Notes: generated by a model from the letters alone, not told the origin. Shown: positions 32,128 to 40,986, counted from the stretch's first letter. The stretch is 44,842 nt of DNA from Flavobacterium soyae (GCF_021245985.1 NZ_JAJQXA010000026.1:1-44842); one strand, 5' to 3'. Numbers and translations are program-made.

Positions 32128-32790
32128 ATGGCGACTAAAAAGAAGGTAATTACCAAAGATGATATCGTTTCAAAATATATGGATGAAGTTTTAGAAAAAG
32201 GCCAAAAACCAAAATCAGTTTATCATTTTGCCAAAGAAAATGATTTTACCGAAGCTGAGTTTTATTCCTTTTTTGGAACATTAGAAGGTTTAGAAAAAGA
32301 AATATTCCGACTGTTTTTTGAAAACACAGTTAACTTACTTCATAAAAATGAAGAATATCAGGAATATGACATGAAGAATAAAATGCTAAGTTTCTATTTT
32401 ACTTTCTTCGAAATCCTAACTGCAAACAGAAGTTACGTTTTACAATCGCTTAAAATTGATAGAAATCCGTTTAAAAACCTGGTTCAGGTAACTACACTTA
32501 GAAATAGTTTTAAAGAATATGTTTCTGAAATCCTAACTGATGATTATAGATTAGAACAGGAAAAATTGCAGAAATTTCAGGAAAAAGCCATTCAGGAATC
32601 GGCATGGTTACAATTAATGCTGACCATTAAATTCTGGATGGAAGATGAATCTGCTGCTTTTGAAAAAACAGACATATTTATCGAAAAATCTGTTAATGCA
32701 TCATTTGAATTAATGAATGCTGCGCCAATGAACCATTTGATAGATTTTGGAAAATTTCTATTCAAAGAAAAAATATACACCAAACAATGA
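32128..32790 (+). CDS. TetR-like transcriptional regulator
   Basis: 220 residues. The N-terminal part (KDDIVSKYMDEVLEKGQKPK, SVYHFAKENDFTEAEFYSFF, GTLEGLEKEIFRLFF) keeps the three-helix TetR DNA-binding layout with a diverged HTH, and the rest is helical ligand-binding type (TetR_C in Bacteroidota). Its stop overlaps the start of the ABC1 kinase gene by 4 bases (ATGA), so the pair is coupled. It is a candidate for the dyad just upstream. Ligand unknown. Confidence 0.8.
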   Translation: MATKKKVITKDDIVSKYMDEVLEKGQKPKSVYHFAKENDFTEAEFYSFFGTLEGLEKEIFRLFFENTVNLLHKNEEYQEYDMKNKMLSFYFTFFEILTANRSYVLQSLKIDRNPFKNLVQVTTLRNSFKEYVSEILTDDYRLEQEKLQKFQEKAIQESAWLQLMLTIKFWMEDESAAFEKTDIFIEKSVNASFELMNAAPMNHLIDFGKFLFKEKIYTKQ

Positions 32791-34091
32791 AAACAATCGA
32801 TTATATTCCAACTTCAAAAATAGAAAGAGCCGGAAAATTAGTTCAAACCGGCGCCAAAATTGGAGTAAATTATATAAAGCACTATGCTGAAAAAGTAGTA
32901 AACCCAGATTTAACCCGCGATAAACTTAACGAAAATAACGCCGAAGATATTTATGACGGACTTAAAAGCTTAAAAGGAAGCGCTTTGAAAGTAGCTCAAA
33001 TGTTAAGCATGGACAAAAACTTTTTGCCTCAGGCTTATGTGGAGAAATTCTCTTTATCACAATTTTCAGTTCCGCCGCTTTCTGCACCTTTGGTTTTAAA
33101 AACTTTCAAAACTAATTTTGGCAAAACACCATATGAAATTTTTGATGAGTTCAATGCAAATTCTGTAAATGCGGCAAGTATTGGTCAAGTTCATTTAGCA
33201 AAGAAAAACAATAAAAAACTGGCCGTTAAAATTCAATATCCGGGTGTTGCCAACAGTATTTCTTCTGACTTGGCTTTGGTAAAACCAATTGCAATTAGAA
33301 TGTTTAATCTGCAGGGAAAAGATTCAGATAAATATTTCAAAGAAGTTGAAGATAAACTTATCGAAGAAACGAACTATTTGTTAGAATTAAAACAAAGTCA
33401 GGAAGTTGTAGAAGCCTGCAGTAAAATTGAAAATATTATTTTCCCGAATTACTATCCGGAATTTTCATCAGAGAAAATCATTACAATGGATTGGATGACG
33501 GGAATTCATCTTTCTGAATTTACAGCTAAAAATACAGATCAGGAAGCTGCAGATAAAATAGGGCAGGCGCTTTGGGATTTTTATATGTACCAAATTCATG
33601 TTTTGCGAAAAGTACATGCAGACCCGCATCCTGGAAACTTTTTGGTTAACGATGAAAACCAATTAATTGCCCTGGATTTTGGCTGTATGAAACAAATTCC
33701 TGAGGAGTTTTATACACCATATTTTGAGTTAATCAATAAAAATGTGATTACAGACGAGAAGCTTTTTAATAAAAAATTATTCGAATTAGAAATCCTTCGT
33801 CCAGATGATACTCCGGCAGAAGTAGAATATTTCACCGAAATGTTTCATGATTTATTATCGCTTTTCACGAAGCCTTTTCAAAATGAAACTTTCGATTTTG
33901 CCGATGAAACTTTTTTTAACGCGATTGCAGAATTAGGCAAACGTTTTTCTGAAGATACAAATTTGAAAAAAATGAACGGAAATCGTGGTTCTAAGCACTT
34001 TATTTATATGAACCGTACTTTCTTCGGACTTTATAATTTAATGTTCGATTTGAAGGCGAAAATTGTGGTTGAGAATTATTTGAAGTATTAG
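32787..34091 (+). CDS. ABC1/UbiB-family atypical kinase (AarF-like)
   Basis: 434 residues. ADCK/UbiB signatures: LKGSALKVAQMLSMDKNFLP (KxGQ-like motif in variant form), VNAASIGQVHLAKKNNKKLA with VKIQYPGV (nucleotide-binding Lys), and VHADPHPGNFLVNDENQLIA, LDFGCMK (catalytic Asp and metal Asp). Family members support ubiquinone or other isoprenoid-lipid pathways. It is coupled to the TetR-like gene by an ATGA overlap. Its last 93 bases are duplicated, in decayed form, 1.6 kb downstream. Confidence 0.93.
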   Translation: MKTIDYIPTSKIERAGKLVQTGAKIGVNYIKHYAEKVVNPDLTRDKLNENNAEDIYDGLKSLKGSALKVAQMLSMDKNFLPQAYVEKFSLSQFSVPPLSAPLVLKTFKTNFGKTPYEIFDEFNANSVNAASIGQVHLAKKNNKKLAVKIQYPGVANSISSDLALVKPIAIRMFNLQGKDSDKYFKEVEDKLIEETNYLLELKQSQEVVEACSKIENIIFPNYYPEFSSEKIITMDWMTGIHLSEFTAKNTDQEAADKIGQALWDFYMYQIHVLRKVHADPHPGNFLVNDENQLIALDFGCMKQIPEEFYTPYFELINKNVITDEKLFNKKLFELEILRPDDTPAEVEYFTEMFHDLLSLFTKPFQNETFDFADETFFNAIAELGKRFSEDTNLKKMNGNRGSKHFIYMNRTFFGLYNLMFDLKAKIVVENYLKY

Positions 34092-34101
34092 GGTTTTTAA
34101 C

Positions 34102-34132
34102 AAAAAAGAGGAAGCTGTAACTTCCTCTTTTA
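34102..34132. terminator. Bidirectional terminator between aarF and the C1q/TNF-like gene
   Basis: A-run, AAGAGGAAG, a short CTGTAA loop, CTTCCTCTT and T residues form a strong stem 11 bases past the ABC1 kinase stop, and serve the convergent gene at 34184-35341 on the other strand. Confidence 0.85.
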
Positions 34133-34183
34133 AGAAAACAATGTGCAAAAAGATAATCTACTTCCTTAAAAGTATCTTTTTTA

Positions 34184-35341
34184 TTATTCTGAAATAAAGT
34201 AACCTGAAAAATAGGTAACTGATGGATGCCCGCCATCTCCTGCAATATTAGTTCCAGCATTGATACCAGATTGAGATGCAAAATTATTACTAAAGCTAAC
34301 AGATATTTTATCACCCGCATTTAATTTTTCTATCGATGTTAATAAACCAGGTGTCCAATAATAAGGACTAACTGAAAGTGCATAAAGATCGACAGTTCCT
34401 ATTTTTGTTCCAGTAGTTTCATTATTTATATAAACAGACCCTCTCATTGTTACAGGTGTAGAAATAGTCCCGGTACTGGCAAAAAACTGATAAACTGCTG
34501 CCGTAATGCTGTAAAAACCTGTCTTTGGGACAACAAATATTGAATAAGTTCCGCTATTATCAACGATACTAGCTTTTAAATTACTTTTATCAACGATTTT
34601 ATTATCAAATTTCACTTTTCCATTATTACCTGCAAAACTTGCGTCACTTTGTAATGTATATTTAAAAAAGGCAGTTCCTACAGGAGTTACTTCAGATGGA
34701 GCCACCCATTTTACATTACCATTATTATCTGCAGAAGTAGCAATCGCACCAGCAACAGGGGCTATATTATCTGTTCCTTTTGTTATTCGAAGTGAGCTTA
34801 CAGTATTTTTACCAGTTGCCTCATCAATTTCAAGGGGATTTCCTCCTTTATTTGAACTATAAATGCCAAATATTCCATTACTCTTATATAATGAAAAATA
34901 ATTAGTATTTTCAGGGGTTCTATCTAGAATTTGGGCTTCATTTTTAATATAAGCATTGCTAATATTAGTAATGTTTTTATTGCTCATATTTAAATTTTGA
35001 GCAGCGGTATGATTACCTAAATTATCACCCAAAAAAGAGGATCTTGTTACCCATTTTAATACACCATTAGCATCTGCAACCAGTACATTATCTGTACCGG
35101 CACCAGTTTGCAGTCCTTGTATTGTTAATGTATTTGAGCTGGTTGTTACAATTTGTGTAGGTTTATTCAATGTTCCTCCTAATTGAACTTTTCCATTACT
35201 TGCAGATAAGCCATTGTCAGCAGTATTTAATGAGTTAGGATTTATTTCTACTTTTTTACCATTGGTGGTAATAAACGTTTCTGTCTGCGCCATCATAAAT
35301 GAACTCTGAGCTAATAAAAGCATACATACAATTTTCTTCAT
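34184..35341 (-). CDS. Secreted protein with fibre-like N-terminus and C1q/TNF-like tail
   Basis: 385 residues from MKKIVCMLLLAQSSFMMAQT (signal peptide); an ATG two codons earlier is equivalent. The N-terminal ~200 residues (GLSASNGKVQLGGTLNKPTQ, LTIQGLQTGAGTDNVLVADA, NGVLKWVTRSSFLG, then SADNNGNVKWVAPSE) are of the tail-fibre/adhesin type found in Bacteroidota, in which a short module ending NGxxKWV occurs twice. The C-terminal ~150 residues (FFKYTLQSDASFAGNNGKVK; VPKTGFYSITAAVYQF; LNAGDKISVSFSN; YFSGYFISE) look like a C1q/TNF jelly roll. No T9SS domain. Its flanks suggest insertion between aarF and a decayed aarF end. Function unknown. Confidence 0.75.
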   Translation of the reverse strand: MKKIVCMLLLAQSSFMMAQTETFITTNGKKVEINPNSLNTADNGLSASNGKVQLGGTLNKPTQIVTTSSNTLTIQGLQTGAGTDNVLVADANGVLKWVTRSSFLGDNLGNHTAAQNLNMSNKNITNISNAYIKNEAQILDRTPENTNYFSLYKSNGIFGIYSSNKGGNPLEIDEATGKNTVSSLRITKGTDNIAPVAGAIATSADNNGNVKWVAPSEVTPVGTAFFKYTLQSDASFAGNNGKVKFDNKIVDKSNLKASIVDNSGTYSIFVVPKTGFYSITAAVYQFFASTGTISTPVTMRGSVYINNETTGTKIGTVDLYALSVSPYYWTPGLLTSIEKLNAGDKISVSFSNNFASQSGINAGTNIAGDGGHPSVTYFSGYFISE

Positions 35342-35668
35342 ATTCATTATTTTTAAAATTTAAAATTGATACCAATAAAAGGTTGCTAAGTTGTTTTATA
35401 TATGTTTTTTACTTGTTTAATTGTTATAACAAAAATTATATTTTGTACTTAAAAAAAATGCAAAATATATAAAAAATTTTGTATTTAAAAACTTACAAAC
35501 ATAAATTAACGTATTTTTTTTCTTACAAATAAAATAAATACTTGATTGTTAATCAGTTGTGTATTTTGAAAGAAAACGGCCTTATTGAAAAGAAAAGGAT
35601 TTTGCCGAAGAAATAAGTATTAGAATAGCATTTATTAGAGAAAAATGCAAAAAAAGAGCGGATACAAA
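35342..35668. other. Very AT-rich gene-free stretch
   Basis: Long A/T runs with no credible reading frame on either strand. It should contain the promoter of the minus-strand C1q/TNF-like gene, but no clear TAnnTTTG box was pinned down. It separates that gene from the duplicated aarF fragment. Confidence 0.5.
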
Positions 35669-35757
35669 TTTATTTACATGAACTGTTCTTTGGACTTTAT
35701 AGTTTAATGTTCGATTTGAAAGCGAAAATTGCTGTGGAGAATTATTTGAAGTATTAA
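35669..35757 (+). pseudogene. Decayed duplicate of the 3' end of the ABC1 kinase gene
   Basis: This stretch matches 33999-34091 (the last 30 codons and stop of the ABC1 kinase) over its whole length, with a 4-base gap and roughly ten substitutions, and ends at a matching GAAGTATTAA (kinase: GAAGTATTAG). The gap shifts the frame, so it is not functional. The copy is direct, not inverted, and starts 1.67 kb downstream of the original. Confidence 0.88.
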
Positions 35758-35778
35758 GAATTGTTTCTTTTGTTTCAG

Positions 35779-35816
35779 GTTTCAAGTTTCAGGTTACGCA
35801 GCGTGAAACTTGAAAC
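35779..35816. repeat. 13-bp perfect inverted repeat
   Basis: GTTTCAAGTTTCA (35779-35791) and TGAAACTTGAAAC (35804-35816) are exact reverse complements around a 12-base loop. It is one of two stacked palindromes between the aarF fragment and the photolyase gene. Confidence 0.75.
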
Positions 35817-35842
35817 ATTTGACAAAGATTTTTTTGTCTAGT

Positions 35843-35944
35843 TTGTCATCCTGAGGAACGAAGGATCACATTCGGAAATCGACAAAGATTGGCGATATTG
35901 TTTGCGGAGCTTCTAGTGTGATCCTTCGTTCCTCAGGATGACAA
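35843..35944. repeat. Long-hairpin element, family member 1
   Basis: A 28-bp perfect inverted repeat: TTGTCATCCTGAGGAACGAA with its continuation (35843-35870) against 35917-35944. The 46-base core contains ATCGACAAAGATTGG and TGCGGAG.TTC. The core matches that of the element at 38555-38664, although the arms there have a different sequence. It ends 28 bases before the photolyase stop on the minus strand and may act as its terminator. Confidence 0.85.
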
Positions 35945-35971
35945 GATTAAGAACAATTTGGAATTGGAATT

Positions 35972-37267
35972 TTATTTAATGATTCCCGCTTTATAAGTTG
36001 CAATCGCGCGATCTCTCGCAAAGGTATGATCAATCATAGGTTCATTATAACCAAAATCAAACTCAGGAATCCATTTGCGGATATATTCGCCTTTTTCGTC
36101 AAACTTCTTTTGTTGTATTTCAGGATTAAAAACCCTGAAATACGGTGCTGCATCACAGCCTGTTCCTGCAGCCCATTGCCAGTTTCCAACGTTTGAAGCC
36201 AGTTCGAAATCCAGTAGTTTTTTGGCAAAATAAGCTTCGCCCCACTGCCAGTTAATCAATAAATGTTTGCATAAAAAACTAGCCACAACCATACGAACAC
36301 GATTGTGCATATAACCTGTTTCGTTTAGCTGGCGCATCCCGGCATCGACCATAGCGTATCCGGTTGTTCCAGAACACCAGCGTTTGAAATCCTCTTCATT
36401 ATTTCGCCATTGAATTCCGTCGTATGCCGATTTAAAATTATGATTGACACAATTAGGAAAACTGAACAGAATCTGAATAAAGAATTCTCTCCAAATTAAT
36501 TCGCTTAAAAAAGTCTGATTTTTTCGATTTGCCCAGTTTACTAATTTTCGAATACTTACGGTTCCGAAACGTAAATGAGGAGAAAGATAAGAAGTACTGT
36601 CAAGAGCCGGAAAATCTCTTGTTTCTTTATAATTGGTAATTTGAGTTAAGTTGTGCGGCTGCACTTTTATCGGGCTTTTTTCAAAACCAATTGCTGCTAA
36701 TTCTGGAAATGGAAATTGATTTTTTGCAAAATTAGATTGAAATGGAGCAGAATCATATTCTGGAGCAGATCCTGCTAAATGATACTTTTCGAGCCATTTA
36801 TTTTTATAAGGTGTATAAACCGTGTACGGAAGCCCGTCGGCTTTTGTGATTTCTTTTTCTTCAAAAATAACGTGGTCTTTAAAAGAAAAACATTCAATAT
36901 TATTTACCTTCAATAAAGAGCAAATTGCAGTATCGCGTTTAATAGTAAAAGGTTCATAATCTTTATTGAAGAATACGTTTTGAATATCGAATTCTTCCAG
37001 AAGTGATTTCCAAACATTTTTTGTTTTTCCTTTTTTGATTAAAATAGAAGATTCAAAAGTATTTAATTCGGTATTTATTTTTTGAAGTGAATCGTAAATG
37101 AAACTTACCCGTGCATCATTTTTTGGAAGATTGTCCAGAATATCATCATCAAAAATAAATAATGGAATTACAGGAAAATTGGCTTGTAAGGCTTGAAATA
37201 ATCCGGTATTGTCTTCTAAACGTAAATCTCGTCTGAACCAGAAAAAGGAAACTTTTTGTTTTGTCAT
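35972..37267 (-). CDS. phr: Deoxyribodipyrimidine photolyase (cryptochrome/photolyase family)
   Basis: 431 residues. The N-terminal antenna domain starts VSFFWFRRDLRLEDNTGLFQ; the FAD-binding half has TSYLSPHLRFGTVSIRKL, LSELIWREFFIQILFSFPNC, GYAMVDAGMRQLNETGYMHN, RVRMVVASFLCKHLLINWQW and FELASNVGNWQWAAGTGCDA, APYFRVFNP. The residues around GNWQWAAGTG are those of class I CPD photolyases, not of DASH cryptochromes. It repairs UV-made pyrimidine dimers with blue light. It lies downstream of the carotenoid genes on the same strand, separated by a MITE-like element. Confidence 0.95.
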   Translation of the reverse strand: MTKQKVSFFWFRRDLRLEDNTGLFQALQANFPVIPLFIFDDDILDNLPKNDARVSFIYDSLQKINTELNTFESSILIKKGKTKNVWKSLLEEFDIQNVFFNKDYEPFTIKRDTAICSLLKVNNIECFSFKDHVIFEEKEITKADGLPYTVYTPYKNKWLEKYHLAGSAPEYDSAPFQSNFAKNQFPFPELAAIGFEKSPIKVQPHNLTQITNYKETRDFPALDSTSYLSPHLRFGTVSIRKLVNWANRKNQTFLSELIWREFFIQILFSFPNCVNHNFKSAYDGIQWRNNEEDFKRWCSGTTGYAMVDAGMRQLNETGYMHNRVRMVVASFLCKHLLINWQWGEAYFAKKLLDFELASNVGNWQWAAGTGCDAAPYFRVFNPEIQQKKFDEKGEYIRKWIPEFDFGYNEPMIDHTFARDRAIATYKAGIIK

Positions 37268-37311
37268 TTTATAATTTTCGCTTGACGAATATTTTGTATT
37301 GTGTGTGGTTT

Positions 37312-37459
37312 TTTAAACACATAGAAACATAGGTTCTGTTTTTCTTGTAAAAGAATATAAAAAGAAACAAGTTTCTAACACATAGTAATATCTATGTTTG
37401 TTTATGCAAGTGAAACGCCTTTTTAAAAGCTATGAATACTATGTCTCTATGTGTTTAAA
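37312..37459. mobile_element. MITE-like 148-bp TIR element, copy B
   Basis: TTTAAACACATAGAAACATA plus G (37312-37332) and its reverse complement with one mismatch (37439-37459). The interior aligns with copy A at 28893-29041 (AAGAAAC.AGTTTCTAACAC, then TATCTATGTTTG, ATGCAAGTGAAACGCC). It sits between the SRPBCC gene and the photolyase gene, ending 6 bases before the SRPBCC stop. Confidence 0.82.
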
Positions 37460-37465
37460 AATAAA

Positions 37466-37975
37466 TTATATGCTTTTTTGCTCTGCATTAATCTGTATAA
37501 TCTTTGGCTGTGATTTTGAATTAAACAATTCCTCGATCTTATTATAACGGAAATCAAAAATGGTCTTTAGTTTGTTCTTCACCACTAATCTATTCATAAT
37601 TCTTCCCAATATTCCGAGTGGGAGCGCATAATGAACGATGTCTGTCATTTTGGTTCCGCCATCGGCTGTTCGTTCAAAAAAGTGTTTATGATGCCATAAT
37701 TTATAAGGGCCAAAACGCTGAACGTCGATAAAATAATGATTTTCTTTACAGGCTGTGATTTCTGTAACCCACGAAATTTTTATTCCTAAAAGCGGCCGTA
37801 AAGTATAGGTTATAATCTGCCCGTGATACATTCGCTTTTCATCAAAATCTTTGATTTTAAAATTCATATTGTCGAGTGTAATAGTCTGCAGGTTTTTGGG
37901 ACTGGAGAAAAAATCCCAGCAGTCTTCGACCTTGGCATTTACATATTGTACGGTTGCTATCTTGTATAATTTCAT
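37466..37975 (-). CDS. SRPBCC-family ligand-binding protein
   Basis: 169 residues in the START/Bet v1 fold: VQYVNAKVEDCWDFFSSPKN, LQTITLDNMNFKI, WVTEITACKENHYFIDVQRF, GPYKLWHHKHFFERTADGGT, KMTDIVHYALPLG and a C-terminal amphipathic helix (FDFRYNKIEELFN). Such proteins stand beside TIGR01777 and photolyase/carotenoid genes in Bacteroidota and may bind a hydrophobic ligand. It is 49 bases downstream of crtZ. Confidence 0.9.
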   Translation of the reverse strand: MKLYKIATVQYVNAKVEDCWDFFSSPKNLQTITLDNMNFKIKDFDEKRMYHGQIITYTLRPLLGIKISWVTEITACKENHYFIDVQRFGPYKLWHHKHFFERTADGGTKMTDIVHYALPLGILGRIMNRLVVKNKLKTIFDFRYNKIEELFNSKSQPKIIQINAEQKSI

Positions 37976-38024
37976 CTTCTAACTAAATCAATTGTTACAA
38001 ATGTTTTTTGGAACGCCCAAATAA

Positions 38025-38465
38025 TTACATTTTATAATATTTTAATGGTACAAACAACATTCCGAAACATTCTCCTTTTTCTTTATTTAGGTGTTTGTGG
38101 TGTATTTTATGCGCCTTTCTGAGTCCGACGAGGTATTTGTTTTTGGTGTTTTTAAACCATTTAAAACGCTGATGGATTAATACATCGTGAATTAAAAAAT
38201 AACAAGCTCCGTAAAGCGTAATACCGCAGGCAATAAAAAACAAATAGTTGAATCCGCCCTCAACTCCAAAATAAAATAAAAGAATACTCGGCGTAGCAAA
38301 AATGACAAAGAAAATGTCGTTGCGCTCAAAAGTATGCTCGTATTTTGGCTGATGATGATCAGCATGAAAATACCACATAAAACCGTGCATTATATATTTG
38401 TGTGTAAGCCAGGTAACACATTCCATAAACAGAAAAACGCCTAAAAAGATTAAAAAAGAAATCAT
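38025..38465 (-). CDS. crtZ: Beta-carotene hydroxylase
   Basis: 146 residues, membrane-bound di-iron hydroxylase. The His clusters are in order: THKYIMHG (His22, His27), FHADHHQPKYEH (His34, His37, His38, His44), LIHDVLIHQRF and AHKIHHKHL. The length and motif order match bacterial CrtZ, which hydroxylates the beta-rings of beta-carotene to give zeaxanthin. It follows crtB across a 211-base gap that contains a long hairpin element. Confidence 0.93.
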   Translation of the reverse strand: MISFLIFLGVFLFMECVTWLTHKYIMHGFMWYFHADHHQPKYEHTFERNDIFFVIFATPSILLFYFGVEGGFNYLFFIACGITLYGACYFLIHDVLIHQRFKWFKNTKNKYLVGLRKAHKIHHKHLNKEKGECFGMLFVPLKYYKM

Positions 38466-38554
38466 TTTATAAATGTTGTTATTAAAATTATGATTTAAAA
38501 TCTGTAGAGTTTAGCTATAGTTTATTAAAGATTGACTCTAAAGATTATTTTTTT

Positions 38555-38664
38555 GTTTGTCATTTCGACCGAAGGGAGAAATCGCACACGGGATTCGACA
38601 AAGATTGGTTCTTCACATTGCGGAGTTTCGAGTGCGATTTCTCCCTTCGGTCGAAATGACAAAC
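38555..38664. repeat. Long-hairpin element, family member 2
   Basis: A 33-bp perfect inverted repeat: GTTTGTCATTTCGACCGAAG with its continuation (38555-38587) against 38632-38664. The 44-base core includes ATTCGACAAAGATTGG and TGCGGAGTTTC, shared with the element at 35843-35944. It sits between crtB and crtZ on the same strand, 12 bases after the crtB stop, and is likely a strong RNA hairpin within or ending the operon. Confidence 0.85.
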
Positions 38665-38676
38665 TGTTCGTTTAAT

Positions 38677-39516
38677 CTAAACCAGCTTCAATTTATATGT
38701 CACAAACGACTGTGCTAAAAGCCCTGCTTTTGTATAATTTGAAACCCGGATTCTTGAATTTCCAATTTCATGAGAAGGTGTTTTTTTTAGTTTTTTAAGC
38801 AGTTTTCTGTAATAAACATATGCGGTATAAACGCCAAATTTGGCTTCGATTGGCAGTTTTACAATTCCCTGATATGCAATACGAAAATCTTCTTCGATTT
38901 CTTTGATGATCTGTGCTTTTGAATCTTCGTTGAAATTGTTGAGGTTAACGCCCGGAAAATAAGTTCGGTTCAAGATGGTATTGTCATCTTTTAAATCTCT
39001 CAAAAAATTCACTTTCTGAAAGGCCGATCCTAATCGCATGGATTCGTTTTTTAACTGTTCGTATTTATGTTCTTTTCCCGATACAAAAACCTTTAAACAC
39101 ATTAAACCTACAACATCGGCAGAACCGTAAATGTAATCAGCATATTCGGCTTGTGTGTTGTAAGTTGATTTTATAAGGTCGAGTTTCATGCTTTTTAAAA
39201 AAGCCTGAACCAAATCGTCGGTAATATTATATTCTTTTACAGTATGCTGAAAAGAATTTAAAATAGGATTTAGGCTGATTCCTAACTCCATTGCTTTGTA
39301 ATATTCTTTTTCGAAATCGTCAATCAGGGATTCTTTATCATAATCGTGAAAAGAATCTACAATTTCATCAGCAAAACGAACAAATCCGTAAATGCTGTAA
39401 ATGGCATCGCGAATGCTTGGCGACAGCATTTTTACAGCAAGCGAAAAAGAGGAACTGTAGTTCTTGGTAATCAATTTGCTGCATTTAAAAGAAACGGCGT
39501 CGAATAATGTTTTCAT
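38677..39516 (-). CDS. crtB: Phytoene synthase
   Basis: 279 residues, helical prenyl-condensing enzyme. The two aspartate-rich motifs are present: ADEIVDSF (Asp50-Asp54) and FLRDLKDDN (Asp174-Asp178), with YSSSFSLAVKMLS and YIYGSADVVGLMCLKVF around them. It joins two geranylgeranyl-diphosphates to phytoene. It starts 3 bases after crtI, so the two are translationally coupled. Confidence 0.95.
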   Translation of the reverse strand: MKTLFDAVSFKCSKLITKNYSSSFSLAVKMLSPSIRDAIYSIYGFVRFADEIVDSFHDYDKESLIDDFEKEYYKAMELGISLNPILNSFQHTVKEYNITDDLVQAFLKSMKLDLIKSTYNTQAEYADYIYGSADVVGLMCLKVFVSGKEHKYEQLKNESMRLGSAFQKVNFLRDLKDDNTILNRTYFPGVNLNNFNEDSKAQIIKEIEEDFRIAYQGIVKLPIEAKFGVYTAYVYYRKLLKKLKKTPSHEIGNSRIRVSNYTKAGLLAQSFVTYKLKLV

Positions 39517-39519
39517 TTT

Positions 39520-40986
39520 TTAAGACCTTAAAGATTTTTGAATTAATTCAGCAGCTAGTTTTCCTGAAATTAATGCAGGCGGAACACCTGGCCCGGGAAC
39601 TGTCAATTGCCCTGTAAAATATAAGTTACGTACTTTTTTGCTTTTTAGTTTTGGACGCAAAAATGCGGTTTGTAATAATGTATTAGCCATTCCGTAAGCG
39701 TTTCCTTTATAGGCGTTATAATCTGCTTCAAAATCGTTTTTACAAAAGGATTCCTTAAATATAATATTATTTCTGATTTTCTGTTGTGTAAGCTGCTCAA
39801 AACGAGTAATTATCTTTTCGAAATATGCCTCTCTTAATGTTTCGTTATCTTCAATTCCGGGTGCCAGCGGAATTAAGAAGAACCCAGTTTCCATTCCGTC
39901 TGGTGCAGCAGTCTGATCTGTTTTAGACGGGAAATTGGCATAAAATAAAGGAGCTTCAGGCCATTTTGGATTGTCATAAATATCTGCCGCATGCTGATTA
40001 AAATCGACATCAAAAAATAAGGCATGATGCGAAATGTTCTCAATTTTCTTATTGAACCCTATAAAAAACAAGAGAGAAGATGGGGCAAAGATTCGACTCT
40101 CCCAATATTTTTGAGAATAAACCTGATGTTCTTTTTCCAGTAAAGTTTCAGTATGCTGATAATCTGCTCCACTTAAAATGATGTCAGCTTTTATTGTTTT
40201 TCCATTTACAATAATTCCCGAGGCAGTTCTGTTTTCAACAATTATTTTCTCAATGGAAGAATTTGTTTTGATGGTAACGCCAAGTTCTAAAGCTAATTTT
40301 TCGATTCCTCGAATGACATCAAACATTCCGGTTTTTGGATGCCAGGTTCCGAGTCCGAAATCGGCATAATTCATAAAATTGTAAAATGATGGTGTTTTAG
40401 CTGGCTTCGCTCCGAGGAATAAAACGGGAAATTCGAGAATTTGAATCAGTCTTTCATTTTTAAATTTCTTGCGAATATCAGAGCTGACATTATTAAAAAA
40501 TTGATTGAGTTTTAAAACCGTTTTTTTTGTGATTAATTCCAGAGGAGAAACTCCGGGACGATACACTAAATCTTTTATAGCAATATCATAATTGCTTTTG
40601 GCTTGATTAATAAAGGTTTCCAGTTGTTTACCACTTCCTTTTTCAATTTCTTCAAATGTGGTTTTAATTTCTTCTAAACTGTCATAAATACTGATAAAAT
40701 CATTTATGCCAAAATAAACGCGATAGGCAGGATTTAGTTTTATAAGCTCGTAATAATCTGATGGTTTTTTGTTGAAGTCATTAAAAAAACGTTCAAAAAC
40801 ATCTGGCATCCAATACCAGCTTGGTCCCATATCAAATGTAAAACCGTTTTTTTTGAATTGTCTTGCCCGACCGCCAATGGTTAGATTTTTTTCATAAATA
40901 GTGACCTTGTTTCCTTGTTGTGCCAGGTAACAAGAAGCGGCTAGCGAAGAAAAGCCTGATCCTATTATTGCGATAGTTTTTGTCAT
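39520..40986 (-). CDS. crtI: Phytoene desaturase
   Basis: 488 residues. The FAD-binding motif is AIIGSGFSSLAASCYLAQQG, then GGRARQFKKNGFTFDMGPSW, typical of CrtI. The C-terminal block NLYFTGQLTVPGPGVPPALI, SGKLAAELI is also of this family. It desaturates phytoene to lycopene. It is the first biosynthetic gene after the CarH-like regulator (39-base gap) and is joined to crtB. Confidence 0.96.
   Translation of the reverse strand: MTKTIAIIGSGFSSLAASCYLAQQGNKVTIYEKNLTIGGRARQFKKNGFTFDMGPSWYWMPDVFERFFNDFNKKPSDYYELIKLNPAYRVYFGINDFISIYDSLEEIKTTFEEIEKGSGKQLETFINQAKSNYDIAIKDLVYRPGVSPLELITKKTVLKLNQFFNNVSSDIRKKFKNERLIQILEFPVLFLGAKPAKTPSFYNFMNYADFGLGTWHPKTGMFDVIRGIEKLALELGVTIKTNSSIEKIIVENRTASGIIVNGKTIKADIILSGADYQHTETLLEKEHQVYSQKYWESRIFAPSSLLFFIGFNKKIENISHHALFFDVDFNQHAADIYDNPKWPEAPLFYANFPSKTDQTAAPDGMETGFFLIPLAPGIEDNETLREAYFEKIITRFEQLTQQKIRNNIIFKESFCKNDFEADYNAYKGNAYGMANTLLQTAFLRPKLKSKKVRNLYFTGQLTVPGPGVPPALISGKLAAELIQKSLRS

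Noticed and set aside
35582..35785. Minus-strand reading frame of 67 codons opposite the aarF fragment
   Set aside because: It is the complement of the decayed aarF end; a similar shadow frame exists opposite the true aarF end (34000-34320).
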